A program made the translations under genes and the position numbers. Shown here piece by piece: positions 1 through 5,326 of a stretch of 7,374 nucleotides of DNA; position 1 is the first letter of the stretch, and each line of letters starts with the position of its first letter. Under the pieces are notes generated by a model that was not told the DNA's origin, made no database searches, and saw only the letters and a list, made by a program, of their open reading frames with translations. Source of the DNA: Acidobacteriaceae bacterium (GTDB lineage Bacteria; Acidobacteriota; Vicinamibacteria; Vicinamibacterales; CAVVIG01); assembly GCA_031274845.1 (NCBI GenBank), contig JAISPN010000004.1:1-7374 (forward strand), read 5' to 3'.

Positions 1-952
1 CGGAAATCTGACGGCCGACTTCGTCCACGCAGTCAAGCATTCCGGCCTCGCTGTGTGGATCGAGCGGGACGCCTTCGATGAGCAGCGTGCCGAGCGCCCG
101 CTGGTAGACGCGGAGCGGCACCGTGATGGTGTGCGTGGTTTCATTGGCGGTCTGCCACACGGTCGCGCGCGCGTGTCGCATCGCCACGGCGACGGGCGCG
201 AGGCTATCGTCCGCGCGGATGTGCGGGTTGATGGTCGAGGCGGTCTCCGACGTGGCGCAGCGCGTCAATACGCGCTTGTCGCGGTCGTGCAGCCAGACCG
301 ACACGCGCGTGCTGGCCGTGAACTGCGCGATGACCGTGCAGAGCGACGTGAGCGCGTCCTCGATCGGGGCATGGTCGGCGAGGACCGTCGTGAAGCGGTC
401 GATGACCATCCGCACGTGTTCCTGATGCAGGCACTGCGCGCGATAGCGAAACAGTTCGAGCGCCGTGGCGAACGTATTCGCGACGTCGGCGATGTCCGTC
501 GCTGCGGGCGCGGTTGCTGGGGGAACGTCGAAGCCCACGAGCAGGAGCGCGATCCGTTCGTGGCCACGGCCGATCGGGATGAGCAGCGCCGCCCGCGCAT
601 CGAGACGTTTCGCCACCTCCGGGAGCTGGCGTTTGAGCGCGGAGACGAACGTGGCTGTGCCACGTGTGCACGTGTCGGCGAGCAAGGGAGAGTCCGCTGT
701 TCCCGACAGATCGGAGGTGAGCGTCAGGTCGTCGAGGTGGTCGCTGGAGGTGAGGTGGAGCGTGCCGGTGCGCGGATTGTGCTCGAAGAGCAGGCTGTGT
801 GTCCCGCCGAGCGTGGCGAGCGCATGGTGATGAAGTGCCGGGAGAACATCGCTCAACCGCGTGGCGGTGGCGATCTGCGACAGAAGCGAGGGGTGCGGAG
901 TCATCTGCGCGGTCAGCCGGGCCAGCCGATTGAAGGATGTGATTGTACTCAC
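1..952 (-). CDS. GAF-domain signalling protein, N-terminal part (runs off left edge)
   Basis: This is an uninterrupted reading frame of 317 codons on the minus strand, starting at GTG (950-952) and leaving the window at base 1. An in-frame TGA lies three codons upstream, so the start is GTG or the ATG at codon 17. No clear Shine-Dalgarno sequence precedes either. The translation is mostly soluble with no signal peptide or membrane segment. It shows two GAF-like units. The first spans roughly residues 25-170 (SLLFEHNPRTGTLHLTSS; later AALLIPIGRGHERIALLLVG). The second spans roughly 190-300, opening IEDALTSLCTVIAQF and closing with the typical GAF strand pair TITVPLRVYQRALGTLLIEG. GAF domains bind small ligands or mediate dimerisation in sensor kinases, phosphodiesterases and regulators. 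The output domain lies outside the window; a histidine kinase is the commonest partner but is not seen. The gene is divergent from the sigma factor gene. Confidence 0.8.
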   Translation of the reverse strand, partial: MSTITSFNRLARLTAQMTPHPSLLSQIATATRLSDVLPALHHHALATLGGTHSLLFEHNPRTGTLHLTSSDHLDDLTLTSDLSGTADSPLLADTCTRGTATFVSALKRQLPEVAKRLDARAALLIPIGRGHERIALLLVGFDVPPATAPAATDIADVANTFATALELFRYRAQCLHQEHVRMVIDRFTTVLADHAPIEDALTSLCTVIAQFTASTRVSVWLHDRDKRVLTRCATSETASTINPHIRADDSLAPVAVAMRHARATVWQTANETTHTITVPLRVYQRALGTLLIEGVPLDPHSEAGMLDCVDEVGRQIS

Positions 953-964
953 CCGTTGTCAGGC

Positions 965-990
965 GGCGAAACGTTTTCGTGGGGCGAAAC
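965..990. repeat. Pair of 8-bp direct repeats upstream of the GAF gene
   Basis: The octamer GGCGAAAC occurs at 965-972 and again at 983-990, an 18-bp period. The first copy overlaps a short inverted repeat, CGAAA at 967-971 and TTTCG at 975-979. The pair lies 13-38 bases upstream of the GAF gene's GTG, where an operator or promoter would sit. Function is inference; such short repeats can arise by chance. Confidence 0.3.
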
Positions 991-1125
991 CATGGACAGC
1001 GGAAGGCGTGGGGCGCCAGTGTAGGATCGTTCAAGACAGACGGCGCGGCGGCTCCGGCCCGGCCATGCGCCCGTTTCCCGCGTCTAACCTGAGTGAACCG
1101 ATAAAGAGGCCTCATCCCGTTTCTC

Positions 1126-1698
1126 ATGACGTCGCCCGACGAAGATCTCGTGGCCCGGTCGCTTGGTGGCGATCAGGAGAGCTTCAACCAGTTGATTCTG
1201 CGCTGGGAGCGGCCGATCTATGCCTTGGCGTACCGAACGCTGGGACGGGAAGAAGAGGCGCGCGATGTCTGTCAGGAGACGTTCCTCCGAGCGTATCGGT
1301 CGCTGCCGGGATTCCGGGGGCAGGCGAAATTTTCTTCGTGGTTGTACCGGATCGCCCTCAATCTCTGCCGTGATTTTCTGCGCCGGGAACGGCGTGCGCC
1401 GATTGTGCACATGCCGGAGGACGTGGACCTGATGGAACTGGCGGTGGCCGCCGAGCCGTCGGAGTCGATCGAGGATCTGGTCACGCGAAAGGATCTGTCT
1501 CGACACGTGGCGAAAGCGATGAAGCGGCTCCCCGACGAACAGCGGACGGCGATCGTGTTGAAGGAGTATCACGGGCTCACGTTTCAGGAGATCGCCGATC
1601 TTCAGGGGTGCCCGTTGAGTACGGTGAAGACGCGGCTCTATCAGGGGTTGACAGTGTTACGGCGCGAGCTGGCGCGCTCGGCCGGTCAGGTGGCATGA
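1126..1698 (+). CDS. ECF-type RNA polymerase sigma factor (sigma-70 family, group 4)
   Basis: The product is 190 residues, the usual ECF size. It has region 2 at about residues 20-88, with the core-binding and -10 recognition stretch YRTLGREEEARDVCQETFLRAYR followed by FRGQAKFSSWLYRIALNLCRDFLRR. An acidic linker covers about 95-120. Region 4 lies at about 128-184 (RLPDEQRTAIVLKEYHGLTF, then the helix-turn-helix EIADLQGCPLSTVKTRLYQG). There is no region 1.1 or region 3, which defines ECF factors. It should direct RNA polymerase to a dedicated promoter set when released from its anti-sigma factor. The ATG at 1126 is preceded only by a weak, distant AGAGG near 1105, so initiation looks inefficient. 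The stop codon overlaps the next gene's start (ATGA), which implies translational coupling. The specific stimulus cannot be read from the sequence. Confidence 0.95.
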   Translation: MTSPDEDLVARSLGGDQESFNQLILRWERPIYALAYRTLGREEEARDVCQETFLRAYRSLPGFRGQAKFSSWLYRIALNLCRDFLRRERRAPIVHMPEDVDLMELAVAAEPSESIEDLVTRKDLSRHVAKAMKRLPDEQRTAIVLKEYHGLTFQEIADLQGCPLSTVKTRLYQGLTVLRRELARSAGQVA

Positions 1699-2522
1699 CG
1701 ATGACCAAAGATGGATTCTGCAGTTACGGCAACGCGCGCGAGCAGGCGCTGATGGGGTATCTGTACGACGAGATGTCGCCGGACGAGCTGGCGCAGTTCG
1801 ATCGTCATCTGAGCGGGTGTCTCGTCTGCCGCGCCGAACTGGACAGCTTGACGGCGGTCCGCAGTGAAATGGGCGCGTGGCAGGCGCCGGTGCCGGCCGG
1901 TCAGATTGCGGTGCGCGTGGCGGCGGTCGAACCCGCGGTCGAGCCTCGGCCGGTCTTGCGGCCACGGCACGCGTGGCAGCGGACGTGGAGCGAGATTCCG
2001 GCGTGGGCGCAGGCGGCCGCGGCGGTGCTCGTTATTGGCGCGTCGGCGGGGCTGGCCAACCTTGACGTCTCGTATGGCGCCGGCGGTCTGTCGGTGCGCA
2101 CCGGCTGGAGACATCAAGCGGCGCCGGTTGCTGTTGCCGCAGTACAGCACGAGGCGTCGCCGCTTGTGCCGAACCCTGTGGTGGCGTCAGTCGTCACGGA
2201 CGCGCCGGGCGCCATGCCTGTCGCGACCATTGAATCTGTGCCCAGCGCCGCGACAGCGGCATCCGCGTCGGCGTCAGCGTCAGACGATGAGGCGATGCTG
2301 CGCCGCGTGCGCGCGCTCGTGCAGGAGAGCGAGAAGCGGCAGCAGCGCGAGTTGGCGTTGCGGCTGGCCGAGTACACGCGCGAGTCGCAGTCGCAGCGGC
2401 AGGCGGATCTGGTGCGCATCGATCAGACGCTGGGGCTCTATCAGCGCAATACCGGCATGGAAGTGCTTCGCACGCAGCAGCAGTTGAACAGTCTGGTGCA
2501 GCGCGTGTCTGAGCAGCGATAG
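1695..2522 (+). CDS. Transmembrane zinc-finger anti-sigma factor with periplasmic coiled coil
   Basis: The product is 275 residues if read from the ATG overlapping the sigma stop. A second ATG at 1701 fits the AGGTGG at 1688-1693 better (7-base spacing), so residue 1 or 3 may be the true start. The N-terminal cytoplasmic domain carries a ZAS-type zinc motif, H38-x3-C42-x2-C45, with C9 upstream as a possible fourth ligand. This is the signature of anti-sigma factors that sequester ECF sigmas. One hydrophobic segment at about 104-121 (AQAAAAVLVIGASAGLANL) should cross the membrane. Beyond it come LSVRTGW, an Ala/Val/Ser/Pro-rich linker to about 196, and a charged Gln/Arg/Glu-rich C-terminus (197-275) with strong coiled-coil character. 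That region probably senses an envelope signal or binds a partner. The pairing with the sigma gene is visible; the signal is unknown. Confidence 0.88.
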   Translation: MTMTKDGFCSYGNAREQALMGYLYDEMSPDELAQFDRHLSGCLVCRAELDSLTAVRSEMGAWQAPVPAGQIAVRVAAVEPAVEPRPVLRPRHAWQRTWSEIPAWAQAAAAVLVIGASAGLANLDVSYGAGGLSVRTGWRHQAAPVAVAAVQHEASPLVPNPVVASVVTDAPGAMPVATIESVPSAATAASASASASDDEAMLRRVRALVQESEKRQQRELALRLAEYTRESQSQRQADLVRIDQTLGLYQRNTGMEVLRTQQQLNSLVQRVSEQR

Positions 2523-2584
2523 CGTCAACGTCAGCGATAAGAGTGTCCCGGAAATTTTTGTTAGCGAGAGAGCTGTAGAACGTT

Positions 2585-3421
2585 ATGGCCGTCATCAATC
2601 GTCAGCACCGTTTGTGGCTTGGCACTGTCTGCATGGCCGTGATGCCGTGCGCGCTGTTCGCGCAAGACGTGGCCTCTGTGGCGCCGGGAGACGCGGTCGT
2701 GCCGCGTCAACTGCGGGAGTCGCGCTATCAGCTGGGGCTCATGGAACGCGTGCTCGAAGGCGCGGTCGAGCATGGCGCCACGGTGATCCGCGACCGGTTG
2801 CAGACGATCATGCCGGCGGACATGCTGCTCACCGACGCCGCGCGCGTGCGCGGGTTCCGGCTGGACGGCTACGGCATCTTCTTCGACGTCGAAGTTCCGG
2901 GGCTCGAGGGGACGCTGGCCTGGAGCTTCCGGACACTCAACCAGAACGATCTGAACGTCGACACCGCGCTCCAGACACTCAAGGCGTACATCGAGCGTTC
3001 GGCGACGGACGACATCAACGTGCAGCAGGCGCTCAAGCGCCTCGAGATTCAGATGGCGCCGCTGCCGCAGCCGGTCGCGGTCAGCGCGGCCGGTGCCATT
3101 CCCGCCGCGGCGGGAGGCGCGGCGCCGTCAGCGCCGATGGTGGATCCGATCCTGACCGATCCAAACGAGGCGTATCGCACAGAGGTCCGCGACGCGCTCG
3201 TCAACGCGATGCTCGAACACAGCCGCGGCTTGAACCTTGCGCCCGCGGAAACCTTGACGGTGGCGGCGCGTCGCACCGACGACCGTCCGCGTGTGACGCC
3301 AGTCGATACCGATGCGCGAACAGTGGTGTTGAGCCTCAAAGGGAGCGACCTGAACGATTTTCTGGCGGGACGTATTTCGCGCGCCGAAGCCGAGCGCCGT
3401 GTCGATGTGCGGGTGTTCTAG
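2585..3421 (+). CDS. Exported protein of unknown function, third gene of the sigma/anti-sigma operon
   Basis: I do not recognise a named family. The product is 278 residues with a likely Sec signal peptide: basic NRQHR, hydrophobic WLGTVCMAVMPCALFA, and cleavage after A26 (ALFA/Q). The mature protein has a helical, charged first part (about 40-85), a block with GYGIFFDVEVPGLEGTLAWSF (about 95-116), and a helical stretch containing TALQTLKAYIERS. A low-complexity Ala/Pro linker spans about 160-186. The C-terminal domain is about 190-278 (YRTEVRDALVNAMLEHSRGL, later VVLSLKGSDLNDFLAGRIS). Two structured parts joined by a flexible linker are therefore likely, acting in the periplasm or attached to the envelope. 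It follows the anti-sigma gene after 62 bases, same strand, with no visible terminator between. A role in the same signalling pathway is inference. The ribosome site is weak (GAGAG about 12 bases upstream). Confidence 0.82.
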   Translation: MAVINRQHRLWLGTVCMAVMPCALFAQDVASVAPGDAVVPRQLRESRYQLGLMERVLEGAVEHGATVIRDRLQTIMPADMLLTDAARVRGFRLDGYGIFFDVEVPGLEGTLAWSFRTLNQNDLNVDTALQTLKAYIERSATDDINVQQALKRLEIQMAPLPQPVAVSAAGAIPAAAGGAAPSAPMVDPILTDPNEAYRTEVRDALVNAMLEHSRGLNLAPAETLTVAARRTDDRPRVTPVDTDARTVVLSLKGSDLNDFLAGRISRAEAERRVDVRVF

Positions 3422-3431
3422 AATACCGGGG

Positions 3432-3914
3432 ATGCGCACACTGATCGGCTCTTTCGTGCTGGCCCTCGCCGTCCTCGTCTCCGGGTGCGGCGAAAACATT
3501 GATCTCACCAAGAACCTCACCGTGACGGATGTGGCGACGGGATGGTTCGACGCCGGCATCGTCGATGGACAGAACAAGCTGGTGCCCACCATTTCGTTCA
3601 AGCTGAAGAACAATTCCACCCAGACATTGCAGGCACTGCAAGCCAATATCGTGTTTCGCCGCGTCGGTGAAGACATGGAGTGGGGGAGCAGCTTTGTCCG
3701 TGCCGCCGGCGGTGAAGGGTTACCGGCGGGAGCGACCTCCGATACGCTGACCGCCTCGTCGCCCAAGGGCTACACCGGTACCGAAGCGCGTCTTGAGATG
3801 CTGCAGAACTCGCAGTTTGTCGATGCCCGCATTGAGGTGCTTGCCAGATACGGCTCGGCGCAGTGGCAGAAAGTGGGCGAGTTCGTCGCGGAACGGCGGT
3901 TAGTCGAGCGCTGA
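3432..3914 (+). CDS. Small lipoprotein of unknown function
   Basis: The product is 160 residues from the ATG at 3432, which gives a short lipoprotein signal: MRTLIGSFVLALAVLVSGC, with the lipobox VSGC and the lipidated Cys at 19. An in-frame GTG at 3399 would add 11 residues and overlap the previous gene; it is less likely because the added residues spoil the signal peptide. The mature part has alternating hydrophobic strands (LTVTDVATGWFDAG, VPTISFKLKNNSTQTLQALQ, ANIVFRRVGEDMEW). This resembles the small beta-sandwich domains of exported lipoproteins that carry 'similar strand plus N-rich turn' patterns. No catalytic motif is visible. The start is 10 bases after the previous stop, so it is probably cotranscribed as the last gene of the sigma operon. 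The stop codon sits in the left arm of the hairpin at 3908-3928. Confidence 0.85.
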   Translation: MRTLIGSFVLALAVLVSGCGENIDLTKNLTVTDVATGWFDAGIVDGQNKLVPTISFKLKNNSTQTLQALQANIVFRRVGEDMEWGSSFVRAAGGEGLPAGATSDTLTASSPKGYTGTEARLEMLQNSQFVDARIEVLARYGSAQWQKVGEFVAERRLVER

Positions 3915-3928
3915 CCTAAGGTCAGCGC
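3908..3928. terminator. Bidirectional hairpin between convergent genes
   Basis: Left arm GCGCTGACC (3908-3916) and right arm GGTCAGCGC (3920-3928) are perfect reverse complements around the loop TAA. The plus-strand lipoprotein stop TGA (3912-3914) is in the left arm, and the minus-strand PEGA gene stop TGA (3922-3924) is in the right arm. The hairpin would form in both transcripts. No T-run follows on either strand, so a classical intrinsic terminator is not proven. RNA-end protection or Rho-assisted termination are alternatives. Confidence 0.6.
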
Positions 3929-4617
3929 CCGCGCGGCGTCAACTGCCCGTCGTACGTGATCGTTTGATTCGGCTTGATCCACACGTCGAAGAACAACGGC
4001 TCGTAGCCTTCGTCGCGGATTTCAATGCGCTGCGGGCCTGGCGCGAGACGTAGCCGCTGGAAGACACCGTTGTAGTCGTCGACCTGACCGGCAAAGTAGC
4101 CGTTGACGTACACCGCCGCCGTCTGCGGCTTCACCTTGATCCGGAGCGCGCCTTGCGCCTCGTCTTGCGTGGAGGCATAGGAGCCGCCGCCGTACAGCCA
4201 AGGGTCGTAGTAGCTACCGTAATAACCGCCATAGTAGCCACCGTAGTAGCCGCCAGCCCAGAGCCCACCCCAGCCCAACGGATAGTAGCCGCCCCAATAG
4301 CCGGGACGCACAGGTCTAATGATGATGGGCCGGCCGTACCGGTCGCGTGGCACGGCTGTTTGAGTGTTGTTGGGCCGAGGGACGGCTTGTCCCGCGCCGT
4401 TGTTGCCGGCGGAATTGTTGCCGGTCGATCCGCCGCTATTCCCCCCGGCGCGCGGGGTGGCGCTGCCGTGCGTCGTGCCGCCGGCGCTTCTGCCGCTCCC
4501 GCTGCTGGTCCGGCCACCGCCACTGCGCGGCTGGGCATTCCGTTGCGCGTCGACGCCGACGGCGCTGACCGTCAGGATCACACAGGCGACGAGTGTCGTC
4601 ATCATCTGTCGCGTCAT
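3922..4617 (-). CDS. Secreted Gly/Tyr-rich protein with C-terminal PEGA domain
   Basis: The product is 231 residues from the ATG at 4615-4617, chosen because AGGAG lies 7 bases upstream; an upstream in-frame TTG at 4641 lacks such support. A signal peptide covers about residues 1-24 (MTTLVACVILTVSAVGVDA/Q). Next is a Gly/Ser/Asn/Arg/Thr-rich disordered stretch (about 25-90), then a basic PRDRYGRPIIIRPVRPGYW block. A GGYY repeat follows at 122-137, then YDPWLYGGGSYAST. The C-terminus from about 155 to 225 matches PEGA-type sequence: GALRIKVKPQTAAVYVNGYF, AGQVDDYNGVFQRLRLAPG, PQRIEIRDEGYEPLFFDVWI. PEGA domains are small beta-sandwich extracellular modules of uncertain ligand. A surface or cell-wall-contacting role is inference. 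The gene is convergent with the lipoprotein gene and divergent from hslV. Confidence 0.88.
   Translation of the reverse strand: MTRQMMTTLVACVILTVSAVGVDAQRNAQPRSGGGRTSSGSGRSAGGTTHGSATPRAGGNSGGSTGNNSAGNNGAGQAVPRPNNTQTAVPRDRYGRPIIIRPVRPGYWGGYYPLGWGGLWAGGYYGGYYGGYYGSYYDPWLYGGGSYASTQDEAQGALRIKVKPQTAAVYVNGYFAGQVDDYNGVFQRLRLAPGPQRIEIRDEGYEPLFFDVWIKPNQTITYDGQLTPRGR
4207..4254 (-). repeat. Four 12-bp imperfect tandem repeats encoding GGYY
   Basis: On the minus strand this stretch encodes GGYY, GGYY, GGYY and GSYY in succession (residues 122-137 of the PEGA protein). Codon wobble and the final Ser substitution make the copies imperfect. In-frame 12-bp units allow length variation by slippage without breaking the frame. 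Tyr/Gly repeats are common in secreted adhesive or self-associating linkers; that property is inference here. Confidence 0.75.
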
Positions 4618-4624
4618 TTGTCTG

Positions 4625-4629
4625 CTCCT
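4625..4629 (-). promoter_or_regulatory. Shine-Dalgarno site deciding the PEGA gene start
   Basis: The minus strand reads AGGAG here, separated by 7 bases (CAGACAA) from the ATG at 4617. It is the best ribosome site in the window and fixes this start over the upstream in-frame TTG at 4641. Confidence 0.8.
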
Positions 4630-4667
4630 CAAGAATGACAAAGCAACCGCCCTGCCATAACGCCGCG

Positions 4668-4673
4668 TTTATA
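4668..4673 (-). promoter_or_regulatory. Possible -10 element for the PEGA gene
   Basis: The minus strand reads TATAAA within an AT-rich patch (AAAATATAAACG) of otherwise GC-rich DNA. It would start transcription near 4661 and give a leader of about 45 bases. No good -35 box stands 16-18 bases upstream, so this is a weak call. Confidence 0.3.
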
Positions 4674-4739
4674 TTTTCGCAGTGTTTTCATGATTTGTGT
4701 GAGCGTCTTCTGATGTGGTGTCCTGATGCGAGCACAGGC

Positions 4740-4772
4740 GCGTCCCGTTTCTTGACACTCTGATCGGGACGC
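4740..4772. promoter_or_regulatory. 8-bp inverted repeat bracketing the hslV -35 box (operator candidate)
   Basis: GCGTCCCG at 4740-4747 and CGGGACGC at 4765-4772 are exact reverse complements separated by 17 bases, and the TTGACA box (4752-4757) lies in that spacer. The second arm lies between the -35 and -10 boxes. The placement fits a dimeric repressor site or a DNA hairpin that competes with RNA polymerase. It is not the CIRCE heat-shock element (TTAGCACTC-N9-GAGTGCTAA). Chance occurrence in GC-rich DNA is possible. Confidence 0.4.
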
Positions 4773-4781
4773 CGATACAGT
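4752..4781 (+). promoter_or_regulatory. Sigma-70-type promoter of hslVU
   Basis: A perfect TTGACA -35 box lies at 4752-4757. The -10 is imperfect: TACAGT at 4776-4781 (18-bp spacer, 4 of 6 matches) or GATACA at 4774-4779 (16-bp spacer). Transcription would start near 4786-4788, only 4-6 bases before the hslV ATG, and no Shine-Dalgarno-like purine run precedes that ATG. The hslV message may therefore be leaderless or nearly so. Confidence 0.5.
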
Positions 4782-4791
4782 CAGAATTCTG

Positions 4792-5319
4792 ATGTTTCAC
4801 AGCACGACAATTCTTGGCGTTCGTCATCGCGGGCGGGCGGTGCTGGCCGGCGACGGACAGGTGACGCTCGGGCAGACGGTGGTCAAGCAGCGGGCGCGAA
4901 AAATCCGGCGTCTGTACAACGACCGCATCCTCGCGGGGTTTGCCGGGTCGGCCGCCGATTCCTTCGCGCTCTTTTCCCGCTTCGAGCAGAAGCTTGAACA
5001 GTACCGCGGCAACCTCGAACGCTCGGCCGTTGAACTCGCCAAGGACTGGCGCGCCGATCGGATGCTCCGGCGTCTTGAAGCGATGCTCATCGTGCTCGAC
5101 GCCTCCTCGACGTTTTTGCTCTCGGGCAACGGCGATCTCATCGAACCCGACGACGGCATCGTGGCGATCGGATCGGGCGGCCCGTACGCGCTCGCCGCGG
5201 CCAAAGCGCTTGCTGGCAGCACCGAGCTCGATGCGCGCGCGATTGCCGAACGCGCGATGGCCATCGCGTCCGAGATTTGTATCTATACCAACGCGACAAT
5301 CGCGATTGAAGAGTTGTAA
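4792..5319 (+). CDS. hslV: ATP-dependent protease HslUV, peptidase subunit HslV
   Basis: HslV forms the proteolytic dodecamer of the cytoplasmic HslUV complex, which degrades misfolded and regulatory proteins. The product is 175 residues, the normal length. The N-terminus is MFHSTTILGVRH. The catalytic nucleophile is Thr5 after removal of the first four residues, a short leader seen in many non-proteobacterial HslV proteins. Partner residues align with the family: D21 in LAGDGQVTLG and K37 in QRARKIRRL. Further family signatures are LYNDRILAGFAGSAAD, AVELAKDWRADRMLRRLEAM, LSGNGDLIEPDDGIVAIGSGGPYALAAAKAL and the C-terminal EICIYTNATIAIEEL. All active-site features are present. No ribosome site is visible upstream. 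hslU follows after 7 bases, so the two should be translated together. Confidence 0.97.
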   Translation: MFHSTTILGVRHRGRAVLAGDGQVTLGQTVVKQRARKIRRLYNDRILAGFAGSAADSFALFSRFEQKLEQYRGNLERSAVELAKDWRADRMLRRLEAMLIVLDASSTFLLSGNGDLIEPDDGIVAIGSGGPYALAAAKALAGSTELDARAIAERAMAIASEICIYTNATIAIEEL

Positions 5320-5326
5320 CTCTCTC

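Noticed and set aside
53..1024. Open reading frame of 323 codons on the plus strand
   Set aside because: The product is Arg/Glu/Gly-rich with no domain character and is antisense to the GAF protein, whose translation shows clear family motifs.
1094..1122. ECF-like promoter (GAACC with CGTTT about 20 bases on) before the sigma gene, suggesting autoregulation
   Set aside because: The -10 side is poor and would lie against the start codon; without a known consensus for this sigma factor the match is not persuasive.
204..1127. Minus-strand frame of 307 codons spanning the intergenic region
   Set aside because: It is Pro/Arg/His-rich nonsense in a different frame from the GAF protein and runs through the probable promoter region.
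1608..1694. Upstream extension of the anti-sigma reading frame
   Set aside because: The extra 29 residues lie inside the sigma gene and have no ZAS character; the starts at 1695 or 1701 have AGGTGG nearby.
2523..2584. Possible terminator between the anti-sigma gene and the exported protein gene
   Set aside because: There is a short T-run (ATTTTTG) but no stable stem before it, so the genes are more likely cotranscribed.
4153..4660. Plus-strand frames antisense to the PEGA gene (up to 161 codons)
   Set aside because: They are Ala/Arg/Val-rich with no signal or domain; the minus strand has a signal peptide, a strong ribosome site and a PEGA domain.
5311..5322. Small inverted repeat GAGTT/AACTC at the hslV-hslU junction
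   Set aside because: The 2-base loop is too short to form a stable hairpin and the arms are only 5 bp, so chance is the likely cause.
4940..5326. Upstream extension of the HslU reading frame through hslV
   Set aside because: It is an open frame only because of GC-rich codons; HslU family sequence starts right after the GTG at 5327.
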